A DNA stretch of 64,000 bases from an uncultured Kiritimatiellota bacterium. GTDB taxonomy: Bacteria; Verrucomicrobiota; Kiritimatiellia; RFP12; DVOR01. The notes under the pieces were generated by a model. It made no database searches. It saw nothing but the letters and a program-made list of their open reading frames with translations, and was not told the origin of the DNA. Of this stretch, positions 42,442 through 51,319 are shown piece after piece (within the stretch, counting starts at the first letter, position 1; each line of letters begins with the position of its first letter). The position numbers and the translations under genes were made by a program. The stretch is from assembly GCA_944391085.1 (NCBI GenBank), contig CALXSE010000007.1:1-64000 (forward strand), in the 5' to 3' direction.

Positions 42442-44856
42442 TCAATGGACGATTTCGTGGACGACGGCGGGCGCGTCGCCGGCGGTGAGGGTGAGGCCTT
42501 CGGCGTCGAAGGCGGCGGTGACGGGGCCGGCCGCAAGGATTTTCGTGTTGGCCTCGGTGGCGCCGGCGAGGGGGATGCGGACGCTTTGCCCGGCGGCAAG
42601 CGCATAGCCGGAGGCGAGGTCGCCGTCGGTCATGGAGGCGAAGACGTTGGCGGTGGCGTCCTTGGGCACGTCGACCTTGAACTGGCGGAGGGTGACGGTG
42701 ACGGGCGACTTGGAGAGGTTGATGTAGCGCGCGGCGTTGATGCCGTCCCTGGCGTTGATGTGGCGGATCTCCATCTCGCCGACCTGGCCGTTGCCGCCGA
42801 CGACGGTGGCGCGCTCGGACCAGGTCTTGCCGCCGTCGGTGGAGACCTGGATGCGGCCTTGCTTGGGCGCGTCGGCGCTTTCAAGGATGAAGTGGACCCA
42901 GGTGGCGGTGACGCCTTCGGGCAGGCGGATGCCGATCCATTCGTTCGGCTGAAGGGTCTTGGGCTCCATCACGCGGGGGAGCTGGACGAAGGTGTCTTTG
43001 CGGCTGACGGCGAAGTGCCTGAGGCTGTCGACGTTGGTGATGAAGTCGTAGAGCTTGGCCTGGGTTTTGGGCGCGGGCTTGCCGGCGGTCTCGCGCCAGA
43101 GGCGGTCGTAGAGCGCCTCGCCCATGCTGTTGACGCAGGGGGTGAGGACGCGGCTGGCGACCTCGATGCCGGCGCCTTGCTGGTAGGGCTTCTGGCCGTT
43201 TTGCTTGGAGAGGCGGGCCTGCTCGGCGCGATAGGCAAGCAGACGGTTGAGGGCGGCGTCTGGCGTGCCTTTGCCGGCGAGGGCGGCGGTGAGGGTGGAG
43301 CCGGTGTCGCCGAAGGAGCGGAAGAGGGTGATCCAGTCGGACACCTCGCCCATGAAGAGGGCGTTGGCGCATTTGCCCAGGAGGTCGTCGCCGGATTGCC
43401 TGATTTTGGCGAATTCGGCGGCGAGGGCGTCGAGGTCTGCCGCGGCGGGGGCCTGGCCGGCGGCGAGGGCCGCGGAGACGCGCTCGGCGGCGGGGGCGAT
43501 GGCAACGGATTCCTCGCGGCGGTAGCCGTGGCCGTTGGGGCCCTGGTCGGAGTTGTGCTCGGCGAAGACCTGCATGGCGTCGGCGACGTGGGGGAAGGTG
43601 CGGCGGATGCCGTCGCGCCAGGCTTGGTCGGAGTCGAAGTCGTCCGGGTTCCAGGCGTAGGCGGCGACGCCGAAGAGGGGGATCTTGGAGGCTTCGGGCT
43701 TGTCCATGGGGTTGGAGACGAAGCCGGCGTAGCGGGGGCCGTTGGTGGGGTCGTTGCCGTAGCAGCGGCCGAGGAGGAGGTGGGCCTTGCAGTAATCGCT
43801 CACGGGCCAGTTCCACCAGATATAGGGCTTGCGGCCGACCTTGCCGATGAACCATTCGGCGGTGTCTTTGGTGATGTTGGTGCAGACCGAGTCTCCCGTC
43901 CACATCACCTGGATGTCGGGGTCGAGGCCTTTGCCGAGGATTTCGAGGTAGGGGCCGCCGGACCAGGCTTTGTTGTACTGGGTGGGGCAGAGGATGAGGG
44001 GGGTGACGTCGCCTTTGGCGCGGACGAAGTTGCGGTTGACGTAGTTGAGGAGCTCGACCTGTTTTTCGGCGCGGGCGCCCTCGCCGCCGATGTCGTCGAA
44101 GAAGACGGCGAAGGAGCGGACGCCGAGCCTGTACATCATCTCGAACTTCGCGACGCAGGCGCGCATGTCGCTGTCGTCCTTCCAGTGGATGTCGCGCCCG
44201 GGATGGACGGCCCAGACGAAGTTGACCTTGTTGGCGTGGGCGGCCTTCACCAGTTCAGCGATGCGGCGGGCCTCGGCCTCGGGGTAGGGGTCGCGCCAGC
44301 GGTTGGAGAAGCCGTGGAAGGGATCGTCCTTGGGGCCGTAGATGTAGGTGTTCATCTTCGTCTGGCCATAGAAGCGGAATTGGCTTTTGCGCGCCTCAAA
44401 GCTCCAGGGGAGGCCGTAGAAGCCTTCGACCGTGCCGCGGAAGGCCACGTCCGGCCAGTCCTTGATCGTCACGCCCCGGTAGGTCTCGGAGGCCAGGAGC
44501 TGGCGCAGCGTCTGCACGCCGTAAAAGAAGCCTGCGCCGTCCGCGGCGGAGAGCGCCGCGCCGTCTTTGCCGAGCGTCAGGGCGTAGCCTTCCTTGGGGA
44601 GCGAGGCGTCCGTCTTCCAGGAGAGGGTGAAGGGCGCGTCTGCCTTGACGGGGGCGATTTCCCCGAGCGCCGCCGCCGCGTCCGCGTCGAACCCTTGGGC
44701 GGGGGAAAGGGCGATGGCCTTGGGTCGGGCGAACGTGTCGCCGGAGAGCGTCACTTCTTGGGGCGTGGGCCACACGCGCATGGAGGCCGGAAGCGTGTCG
44801 GCGCCGACCAGCCACGCACACATCGCCGCCGCAACGGCACAGAGCATCCTTTTCAT
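42442..44856 (-). CDS. Secreted GH84 beta-N-acetylglucosaminidase
   Basis: This 804-residue enzyme has a signal peptide (MKRMLCAVAAAMCAWLVGAD) and an N-terminal alpha/beta domain ending in GAGFFYGVQTLRQLL. The catalytic barrel follows: FRGTVEGFYGLPWSFEARK, FYGQTKMNTYIYGPKDDPF, then the catalytic Asp pair in SFAVFFDDIGGEG, which matches bacterial O-GlcNAcase enzymes. A helical region and a C-terminal beta-sandwich of discoidin type (IQVSTDGGKTWSERATVVGG, MTDGDLASGYAL) complete it. It removes N-acetylglucosamine, probably from host or mucin glycans (inference). Promoter TGA-TATAAT lies at 44903-44911. It is followed by the DUF362 and polyferredoxin genes. Confidence 0.93.
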   Translation of the reverse strand: MKRMLCAVAAAMCAWLVGADTLPASMRVWPTPQEVTLSGDTFARPKAIALSPAQGFDADAAAALGEIAPVKADAPFTLSWKTDASLPKEGYALTLGKDGAALSAADGAGFFYGVQTLRQLLASETYRGVTIKDWPDVAFRGTVEGFYGLPWSFEARKSQFRFYGQTKMNTYIYGPKDDPFHGFSNRWRDPYPEAEARRIAELVKAAHANKVNFVWAVHPGRDIHWKDDSDMRACVAKFEMMYRLGVRSFAVFFDDIGGEGARAEKQVELLNYVNRNFVRAKGDVTPLILCPTQYNKAWSGGPYLEILGKGLDPDIQVMWTGDSVCTNITKDTAEWFIGKVGRKPYIWWNWPVSDYCKAHLLLGRCYGNDPTNGPRYAGFVSNPMDKPEASKIPLFGVAAYAWNPDDFDSDQAWRDGIRRTFPHVADAMQVFAEHNSDQGPNGHGYRREESVAIAPAAERVSAALAAGQAPAAADLDALAAEFAKIRQSGDDLLGKCANALFMGEVSDWITLFRSFGDTGSTLTAALAGKGTPDAALNRLLAYRAEQARLSKQNGQKPYQQGAGIEVASRVLTPCVNSMGEALYDRLWRETAGKPAPKTQAKLYDFITNVDSLRHFAVSRKDTFVQLPRVMEPKTLQPNEWIGIRLPEGVTATWVHFILESADAPKQGRIQVSTDGGKTWSERATVVGGNGQVGEMEIRHINARDGINAARYINLSKSPVTVTLRQFKVDVPKDATANVFASMTDGDLASGYALAAGQSVRIPLAGATEANTKILAAGPVTAAFDAEGLTLTAGDAPAVVHEIVH

Positions 44857-44902
44857 GGAATGGCCTTTCTTTTTCGTTGACTTTCCATTCGTCTCTCCGC
44901 GA

Positions 44903-44911
44903 ATTATATCA
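44903..44911 (-). promoter_or_regulatory. Extended -10 promoter of the GH84 gene
   Basis: The minus strand reads TGA-TATAAT, 46 bases before the GH84 ATG. Confidence 0.55.
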
Positions 44912-44930
44912 AATCGCCGTGCAACGGGCA

Positions 44931-44962
44931 CGAAAAAGCCCCGGGTCGCGCCGGGGCTTCGC
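44931..44962 (-). terminator. Intrinsic terminator of the GH31 gene
   Basis: Stem AGCCCCGG/CCGGGGCT followed on the minus strand by TTTTTCG, just downstream of the GH31 stop. Confidence 0.88.
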
Positions 44963-44979
44963 GGGGCGTACGCAGGGGT

Positions 44980-47900
44980 TCAGCGCTGGCCGGAGCCGGC
45001 GCGGAAGAGGCGGAGCTCCGTCCAGACGCCGGTGTCGTCCTTGGAGGCGCCGGCCTCGCCGGTGAGGGTGAAGCGCAGCTGCTTGGCGCCGGCGGGGAGG
45101 GGCACGTCGATGAGCTGCTTGACGTCCTCGGGCTTCATGCCGACGCGGGAGAAGATTTCCTGGCCGTCGGCGAAGATGCGGAAGGTGACGGTGCCGGCGT
45201 TGCCGTTGCCGCTCTCCATGCCGGCGTGGCCTTTGACCTTGTCCCAGGTGCCGTCAAGGTCGAGCGTCCACTCGGAACCGACGGTGTCCTTGCGGCAGGC
45301 CTCGTAGGCGACGCCGTCGACGGTGAGGGTGTCGGCGCCGATGTCCAGGGTCTCATCGGGGAGGGGGGCGGCGTCGAGGTCTTGAAGGACCTCGATCTCG
45401 GCGGCGGAGCCGAAGTGGCTGCCGTTCTGGGCGGAGGTGAAGGTGATGCGGAGGTAGCGGGCCCAGGCGGTGTCGAAGGCGATGGCGCGGGGCTCGGCCT
45501 TCGTGAACGCCTCGAACTCGCCCTCAGCGACGGTCTGGAAGTGTCCGGGGAAGCGGGCGGCCTCGATTTTGTAACCCTTGATGACGCCGTTGCCGAGGTT
45601 GGCGCGCGGCAGGTAGGTGACGGTGTTGACGGGGTAAAGGCCGTTCATGTCCACGTCGATGACATAGGGGAAGTCCGTGGGCTGGGCCTTGTCGTCGCGC
45701 CAGTAGGAGTGCCACATCGTCTCGGGGGTGCCGTCGAAGGCGGCGGAGACGAGGGCGTCGCTGGCCTGGGAATTCACGGTGACGGTGAATTCGGCGCGGT
45801 CGAGCTCGTTGGTCACTTCGGGGACGGGGTAGGGGGCGGTGGGGCGGATGGCGGTGAAGGGTTCGGTGAGGACGACGAAGGCGCGGGATTCGCGGAGCGG
45901 GGTGCGGGCGAGCTTGACACGCAGGAGGCCGTTTTTCTCGGCGGGGTCATAGAACCACGCCTGGCGGGCGTTGGCGTAGGCGGTGGCGGCGCGTTCGCCG
46001 TCGAGCTTGAGGATCTCCTGGCCCGCGGTGCCGTCGGGATTGGTGAGGAAGACGGATCTCGGCGCGACGGGGCAATGGATGAGGAATTCGTAGGAGCGGG
46101 CCTCGGGCATCCCTTCGTAGCCGTTGCCCTCGGCGGCGCCGAGCTCGACCTGGAGAGAGCCGAAGTCTTCGGTGGAGAAGGGCAGGACGGAGATGTCCTG
46201 GGTGGTGTAGGCGTCTTCGCGGCGGAAGGCCTGGGTCTCGCCGTCGTCCTCATAGAGGCGGAACGTGGCGCAACGGCCGCCGAAGTAGTCGGGGTAGACG
46301 TCGAAGGTGATGGGGTCGAGGGGCTTGTCGCCGAGGACGAGCATTTCGGGATACATCGGGATGATGGAGCCGGCGCGGACGAAGACGGGCTGCGTCTCGA
46401 GGGTGATGGGATAGGCCGCGATGGTGGCGGGGCCCTCGATGCGGCGGCCGTCGTTGTAGTCGTACCACGTGCCTTCGGGCAGGTAGATGTCCTTGCGCCA
46501 GCCGCGGTTGAGCTTCATGGAGGTGTAGACGGGGGCGACGAGCACCTCCTCGCCGAGCATGAACTGGTATTTCGTGGCGTCGCCCCACGTGGCGCGGTCT
46601 TCCGGGAAGTTGTAGACGAGGGGGCGGACGATAGGCGCGCCGGTATCCCAGGCTTGGCGCATGTAGGTGTAGACGAAGGGGACGATGCGGTTCTTGTGGA
46701 GGAGCGCGGCGCGGTTGAGCGAGCGATAGGGCTCGGGGTAGCTCCAGGGGCTTTTGTTCATGTTGCTCCACCCGTTCATGGCGTAGATGGCGGTGGTCCA
46801 GCACTTCCACTGGAGGTCGCGCAGGTAGGTCTCGTTGGAGCCGCCGAAGATGCCGTCGACGTCGGTGGAGGCATAGGCCTGGCCGCTCATGGAGGAGCCG
46901 GTGAGGGTGGGGATGTTCCAGCGGATGAGGTCCCAGGAGCCGGACTGGTCGCCCGTCCAGGCGATGCAGTAGCGCTGCGTGCCGGCCCAGCCCTGGACGC
47001 CCCACACGAAGGCGCGGGCGTCGGCGTTGCGCTCGATGCCCTCGGCAGCGGTCCTGCAGCATTCCAAGGCGTGCTGATAGGCGGGGCTGGACCAAGCGAC
47101 GTCAATCTTCTGGACGCGGGAGCCGGCCTGGCCGACCTCCCAGTTGATGCGGTCAAGCGCACCCTCGGTCCACAAGCCGGTGTGGAAGCCGAGATCGGCG
47201 AGCGCGGAGACGACGTAGCCCAGCTGCATATGGTCGCAGCCGTAGCCGTCGTTCACGAGCAGCCAGCCGCCGGGCATGCCATGCTCGCGGTAAGCCTTGG
47301 CCACGCGCACGGCATCGACGGGGGTGACCTCCTTGAAGGAGCCGTCCTCGTTCTGGGCGGGCTCGCGGGTCTCCTTGTCGCGGGTGATGTAGGCATCGGC
47401 GTCGCCGAGCTGCAGACCCCAACGGGGGATGAAGTTCGGGCGGCCGGTGAACTGGGTGTAGAGGTTCAGGTTGCCGGCGAAGTCGCCGCCGACGAAGTAG
47501 AAGGCGTCGAAGCGGTTCTCGTCGTGGGTCGTGCGGATCTCCGTCTCGCCGGTGAAGTCGTACTCGCCGGTGGCGAAGGTGTGGCGGAGGACGCCGTAGC
47601 CGGTGTTGGTCTGGTAGAAGGGGGCGGGGTTCGGATGGCCGCCTTCATTCCAGTTGCCGTCGGCGACGATGGCGATTTTTTTGCCTTTGTGGGCGAACTC
47701 GCCGTTCTGCTGGCCGCCGCCGTAGAAGCGCTCGTCGGCGTTCGTGGCAAGGGTTTGGGTGGTGCCTTTCTCGGCGTCGAGGTCAAGGGGTTTGGCCTCG
47801 GCCCAAATCGTCCTGCCGGAAAGCCGGTCGGTGAGGGTGAAGCGGCAGTCTTCCTTGGACGCCGCGAGGGTGAGCAGGGGGGTGGAGAAGGTGTAGGCGC

Positions 47901-48273
47901 CGGCCTCACGGTCGTCGGCGAAGACGACGCGCGTCTTGTCTTCCGGCACGTCGATCAGGATCTGCGCCTTGGCGGGGTCGTTTTTCGGGTCGGAGAAGTC
48001 CGCGGAGACGTAGGTTTTCACCTCGCCGTTCTCGTCCTTCACCGGGTTGCCCTTGCGGTCAAGCTGGGGCTCCAGCTTCTGCGGCGCGGCGAGGATGCGA
48101 AAGACCTGGGGCGAATAGAACTGCACGCGCACGGTGATGCCGTTTTCCGTGATGAGGTCAAAGCTCTTCGACGTGCCGCTCTGCGGGATCATCTTCAGGA
48201 TCTTGCCCGGCGTCACGGCCATCGCCGCCCCGGCCATCGCCAGCGCCATCAAACCAAAAACTGCGTGTTTCAT
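44980..48273 (-). CDS. Secreted GH31 glycosidase with discoidin and NPCBM-type C-terminal domains
   Basis: This 1097-residue protein has a signal peptide (MKHAVFGLMALAMAGAAMA) and a GH31 N-domain with DERFYGGGQQNG. The barrel carries the probable nucleophile Asp in VQKIDVAWSSPA, then WGVQGWAGTQRYCIAWTGDQ with the acid/base Asp region, IPTLTGSSMSGQAYASTDVD, and DLQWKCWTTAIYAMNGWSNM. The proximal beta domain has GSIIPMYPEM. From about 820 there is a discoidin-like domain (VSAAFDGTPETMWHSYW) and from about 975 an NPCBM-like domain (SEWTLDLDGTWDKVKGHAGM). The substrate (alpha-glucan or alpha-galactoside) is not decided by eye. It is monocistronic, with promoter TGC-TATAAT at 48300-48308, ribosome binding site AGGGAG and its own terminator. 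Confidence 0.92.
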   Translation of the reverse strand: MKHAVFGLMALAMAGAAMAVTPGKILKMIPQSGTSKSFDLITENGITVRVQFYSPQVFRILAAPQKLEPQLDRKGNPVKDENGEVKTYVSADFSDPKNDPAKAQILIDVPEDKTRVVFADDREAGAYTFSTPLLTLAASKEDCRFTLTDRLSGRTIWAEAKPLDLDAEKGTTQTLATNADERFYGGGQQNGEFAHKGKKIAIVADGNWNEGGHPNPAPFYQTNTGYGVLRHTFATGEYDFTGETEIRTTHDENRFDAFYFVGGDFAGNLNLYTQFTGRPNFIPRWGLQLGDADAYITRDKETREPAQNEDGSFKEVTPVDAVRVAKAYREHGMPGGWLLVNDGYGCDHMQLGYVVSALADLGFHTGLWTEGALDRINWEVGQAGSRVQKIDVAWSSPAYQHALECCRTAAEGIERNADARAFVWGVQGWAGTQRYCIAWTGDQSGSWDLIRWNIPTLTGSSMSGQAYASTDVDGIFGGSNETYLRDLQWKCWTTAIYAMNGWSNMNKSPWSYPEPYRSLNRAALLHKNRIVPFVYTYMRQAWDTGAPIVRPLVYNFPEDRATWGDATKYQFMLGEEVLVAPVYTSMKLNRGWRKDIYLPEGTWYDYNDGRRIEGPATIAAYPITLETQPVFVRAGSIIPMYPEMLVLGDKPLDPITFDVYPDYFGGRCATFRLYEDDGETQAFRREDAYTTQDISVLPFSTEDFGSLQVELGAAEGNGYEGMPEARSYEFLIHCPVAPRSVFLTNPDGTAGQEILKLDGERAATAYANARQAWFYDPAEKNGLLRVKLARTPLRESRAFVVLTEPFTAIRPTAPYPVPEVTNELDRAEFTVTVNSQASDALVSAAFDGTPETMWHSYWRDDKAQPTDFPYVIDVDMNGLYPVNTVTYLPRANLGNGVIKGYKIEAARFPGHFQTVAEGEFEAFTKAEPRAIAFDTAWARYLRITFTSAQNGSHFGSAAEIEVLQDLDAAPLPDETLDIGADTLTVDGVAYEACRKDTVGSEWTLDLDGTWDKVKGHAGMESGNGNAGTVTFRIFADGQEIFSRVGMKPEDVKQLIDVPLPAGAKQLRFTLTGEAGASKDDTGVWTELRLFRAGSGQR

Positions 48274-48299
48274 ACGAACTCCCTGTAAAAAGTCGTTCC

Positions 48300-48308
48300 A
48301 TTATAGCA
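48300..48308 (-). promoter_or_regulatory. Extended -10 promoter of the GH31 gene
   Basis: The minus strand reads TGTGC-TATAAT, 26 bases before the ATG. Confidence 0.6.
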
Positions 48309-48375
48309 CAGTGCGGGCCGTTTGGCCGCCCCGTCCAACGCCGCCGCGCCCCTGCGCACGGGGGAAGGCACTTCG

Positions 48376-49233
48376 TCAGCGCGCCTCGGGCCGGAGCTGG
48401 AGGAGCGTGCCAAGGTCGCCCTTCCCATTCAGGAGGGTCGTGGGGGCGCGGCCGTCCCAACGCTCGATGGCCCGAAGGAGGAGGTATTGGTCGCCGCCGT
48501 TTTCCTTGATGACGTCGGCCTGGAGTTTGATGGCCTTGGCCTCGGCCTCGGCCAGGAGCACCTTGGCCTCAGCCGTCGCGTTCGCCTTGGCCAGCTGCTG
48601 CTCGGCTTCGGTGCGCACGCGCTCGAGGACGTTCCTGGCCTTGAGGGCCTCCTGTTCGGCGATCATCTTCTCCTCGATGGCGTTGTTGAAGCGCGCGGAG
48701 AAGTTCAGGTCGGCGATTTGCAGCGAGTCGAGCACCACGTTGTAGCGCGTCAGCAATGCCTGGAGGCTCTGGAAGATGACCTCGCGCACCTCCTCGCGCT
48801 TCGTGATCAGCTCTTCGGCGTTGAACTTCGAGACGGCGGACTTGACCGACTCAAAGATGGCCGGGACGACGATCCGCCGCTGGAAATCGTCGTAGCCGAA
48901 CTTGCTGTAGGTCTCGACCACCTTTTCCGGGTCGTAGTGGCATTGCGTCGTCACCGAGGCGACTATCTCCTGCAAGTCTTTCGACGAGGCGTTCATGTCG
49001 CGCGTCACCACCGTTTCCGTGCGCACGTTCACCGTCTTGATCGTCTCCACGAAGGGGATCTTGCCGTAAAGCCCAGGCGTCGCCACCCGGACCGGCTTGC
49101 CGAAGCGGATGACGATGCCCCGCTCCCCGGCCTCGATTTTCCCACACGACAGGAAGGCCACCGCCCCCGCCGCGATCGCGATCCCGACGGCCACCAGCAA
49201 CCGTGTTTCCTTTGGCAGTTTCATCGGTGTCAT
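48376..49233 (-). CDS. SPFH/prohibitin-family membrane protein
   Basis: This 285-residue protein has an N-terminal membrane anchor (LLVAVGIAIAAGAVAFLSC) and an SPFH domain: IEAGERGIVIRFGKPVRVAT, LYGKIPFVETIKTVNVRTE and VVLDSLQIADLNFSARFNNA. A long charged helix follows (QEALKARNVLERVRTEAEQQ). It resembles prohibitin and HflC; such proteins form large membrane-associated rings. The start at 49233 is preferred over 49224 because AGAGG precedes it. It is the last gene after the NtrB/NtrC-like pair and the zinc-finger protein, which suggests a membrane-stress or secretion role (inference). Confidence 0.88.
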   Translation of the reverse strand: MTPMKLPKETRLLVAVGIAIAAGAVAFLSCGKIEAGERGIVIRFGKPVRVATPGLYGKIPFVETIKTVNVRTETVVTRDMNASSKDLQEIVASVTTQCHYDPEKVVETYSKFGYDDFQRRIVVPAIFESVKSAVSKFNAEELITKREEVREVIFQSLQALLTRYNVVLDSLQIADLNFSARFNNAIEEKMIAEQEALKARNVLERVRTEAEQQLAKANATAEAKVLLAEAEAKAIKLQADVIKENGGDQYLLLRAIERWDGRAPTTLLNGKGDLGTLLQLRPEAR

Positions 49234-49286
49234 GGTACCTCTTTCTGTTTTGCTTACGATTGGCTTTTTGGCGCTCAGGGCGCGGC

Positions 49287-49973
49287 TCAACGGCGACCGT
49301 CGCCGCCGCAGGAACGGCAGCGCTCGGTGTGGGCCGGAATGCCACGTTTGGCCTTGGCCTCGACGGTGCCGCGGCCGTCGCAGCGCGAGCAGACCTTGGC
49401 CAGGCCCGAGCCTTTGCACTTGCCGCAGGGGTGCGTGCCGGAACCGGCGCAGGCCTCGCAGGGGCGCCTTTCCCCGGAGACGAGCCGCTCCCCGGAGCCG
49501 TCGCATTTGCGGCATTCGTCCTCGCCAAGGCCCAGGCACCGCTCGCACCGTTTGGGGAACCGGGCGGCCAGGTCGGCCCGGGCCTCTGGGGAGAGCGCCG
49601 CTTCGGCCTCGGCGTCCATGAAGCCCGCGCCGACGGGGACGCGGCGTGCGGCACGGTGGTCGCGGTCATAGGCGATGAGGAGGCGCTGCTGAAGGGCATG
49701 GCGCTCGGCAAATGGCGCCCGGCGGTCGCAGCGCCCCGTGGCGCGGCACCGCCGACAAGGCATGAGGACTTTGGCCTCCTCTTCTTCCCCTCGGCTGTTC
49801 CGGATGCCGGGGCCGTATTTGGATTCGACCTTCCCGCCGCCGCCGCAGTCGGGGCAAGGCCCCTCAAGGACACGGGGCGCGAGGGGCGGCGGGGGATAAA
49901 AGCCGGCGGGTGGCTTGGCCTCCTGGGCGAAGGCCAGCCCGGGGAGGAGTACCAGGAGGGCGAGGCGTCTCAT
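49287..49973 (-). CDS. Secreted protein with eight DnaJ-type CxxCxGxG zinc motifs
   Basis: This 228-residue protein has a signal peptide (MRRLALLVLLPGLAFA) and eight CxxC repeats of the DnaJ cysteine-rich type: CPDCGGGG, CRRCRATG, CERCLGLG, CRKCDGSG, CEACAGSG, CGKCKGSG, CSRCDGRG and CRSCGGDG. DnaJ itself has four. There is no J domain and no DnaJ C-terminal domain. The repeats fall in two groups, two near residues 40-80 and six from 140 to the end. It probably binds zinc and holds unfolded protein or acts in thiol chemistry outside the cytoplasm (inference). Its ATG overlaps the response-regulator stop (ATGA). Confidence 0.8.
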   Translation of the reverse strand: MRRLALLVLLPGLAFAQEAKPPAGFYPPPPLAPRVLEGPCPDCGGGGKVESKYGPGIRNSRGEEEEAKVLMPCRRCRATGRCDRRAPFAERHALQQRLLIAYDRDHRAARRVPVGAGFMDAEAEAALSPEARADLAARFPKRCERCLGLGEDECRKCDGSGERLVSGERRPCEACAGSGTHPCGKCKGSGLAKVCSRCDGRGTVEAKAKRGIPAHTERCRSCGGDGRR

Positions 49974-51319
49974 TTGGCGGTCTCCAGGCCGTAGGCCTTG
50001 ATGCGGCGGTAAAGGGTGCGCAGGGGGATGCCCAGGCGCTTGGCGGCGGCGGTGCGGTTGCCGTGGGTCTCGAAGAGGGCGCGGCGGATGAGGGCGGCCT
50101 CCTCTGGCTCGGCGGGGATGGGTTGCGTCTCTGCGGCGGGGGGCGCGGCGCGGCCCTCGCGGATGTTGCCGGGGACGTCCTCGAGGGTGAGATGGTCGCT
50201 GTGCGCCAACACCATCATGCGCTCGATGGCGTTGCGCAGCTCGCGGACGTTGCCGGGCCAGGGATAGGCGGCCAGCGCGGCCATCGCGTCCGGCGCGATG
50301 CCGAGGATGCTGCGGCCGAGCTGGGGGTTGAACTCGCGCACGAAGGCGTCGCAGAGAAGGGGCAGGTCGCCCTGGCGCTCGCGCAGGGGCGGGAGGTTGA
50401 TGTCCACCACGTTGAGGCGGAAGTAAAGATCCTCCCGGAACTTGCCGGCCTCGACCCAGGCGCGGAGGTCGCGGTTGGTGGCCGCCACAAGGCGGATGTC
50501 GACGGGGATGGGGGTGGCGGAGCCGACCGGCTCGACGGTGCGCGTCTCGAGCACGCGCAGGAGTTTGACCTGGGTGGCCAGGTCGATTTCCGAGATCTCG
50601 TCGAGGAAGAGGGTGCCGCCGTCGGCGATCTCGAAGCGGCCCTTGCGATCCTCGGTCGCGCCGGTGAAGGCGCCCTTGACATGGCCGAAGAGCTCGCTTT
50701 CCAGGAGCGAGGGCGCCAGGGCGGCGCAGTGGACGGCCACGAAGGGCTTGTCGGCGCGCGGGCTGAGGGCGTGAAGGGCGCGGGCGACGAGCTCCTTGCC
50801 GGTGCCGCTGGGGCCCTGGATGAGGACGGTGGCGGGGGTGGGGGCGACCTGCTCGATGCGCTCGCGCACCGCGAGCATGGCCTCCGAGGAGCCGATGATG
50901 CGGTCGATGGCGGTGCGGCCGGCGAGCTGGGCGCGGAGGCGAGCGTTCTGGCGCTCGAGGTTCTTCTGGCGCAGGGCGCGGCGGACGACGAGCTCAAGGT
51001 GGTCGAGGTTCACCGGCTTGGTGAGGAAGTCGACGGCGCCGTCGCGCATGGCCTCGACGGCGCTTTCCACCGAGCCGTAGGCCGAGAGGAGGATGACGGG
51101 GAGCCCGGGGTGCGAGGCGATGATGTCGCGCAGGAGCGAGAGCCCGTCCCGCCCGGGCATCCGCAGGTCGGTGAGGACGAGGTCCACGGCGTTGCCGGTG
51201 AGGGCGCGGAGGGCGGCCTCGGCGTCCGCGGCGGTGAGGACGGCGTGGTCGCGGCCGAGGGCAAGGGCGAGACCCTCACGGGTGGCCTTGTCGTCGTCGA
51301 CGATGAGGATTTTGCTCAT
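49970..51319 (-). CDS. Sigma-54-dependent response regulator (NtrC family)
   Basis: This 449-residue regulator has a receiver domain (MSKILIVDDDKATREGLALA, phospho-acceptor Asp in VDLVLTDLRMPGRDG), and a sigma-54 AAA+ domain with Walker A IQGPSGTGKELVARAL, the sigma-54 contact loop ELFGHVKGAFTGAT, Walker B DGGTLFLDEISE and YPWPGNVRELRNAIER. A Fis-type helix-turn-helix follows at the end (GNRTAAAKRLGIPLRTLYRR). It activates sigma-54 promoters on phosphorylation by the kinase encoded just upstream, whose stop its ATG overlaps (ATGA). Its targets are not visible in this window. Confidence 0.95.
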   Translation of the reverse strand: MSKILIVDDDKATREGLALALGRDHAVLTAADAEAALRALTGNAVDLVLTDLRMPGRDGLSLLRDIIASHPGLPVILLSAYGSVESAVEAMRDGAVDFLTKPVNLDHLELVVRRALRQKNLERQNARLRAQLAGRTAIDRIIGSSEAMLAVRERIEQVAPTPATVLIQGPSGTGKELVARALHALSPRADKPFVAVHCAALAPSLLESELFGHVKGAFTGATEDRKGRFEIADGGTLFLDEISEIDLATQVKLLRVLETRTVEPVGSATPIPVDIRLVAATNRDLRAWVEAGKFREDLYFRLNVVDINLPPLRERQGDLPLLCDAFVREFNPQLGRSILGIAPDAMAALAAYPWPGNVRELRNAIERMMVLAHSDHLTLEDVPGNIREGRAAPPAAETQPIPAEPEEAALIRRALFETHGNRTAAAKRLGIPLRTLYRRIKAYGLETAK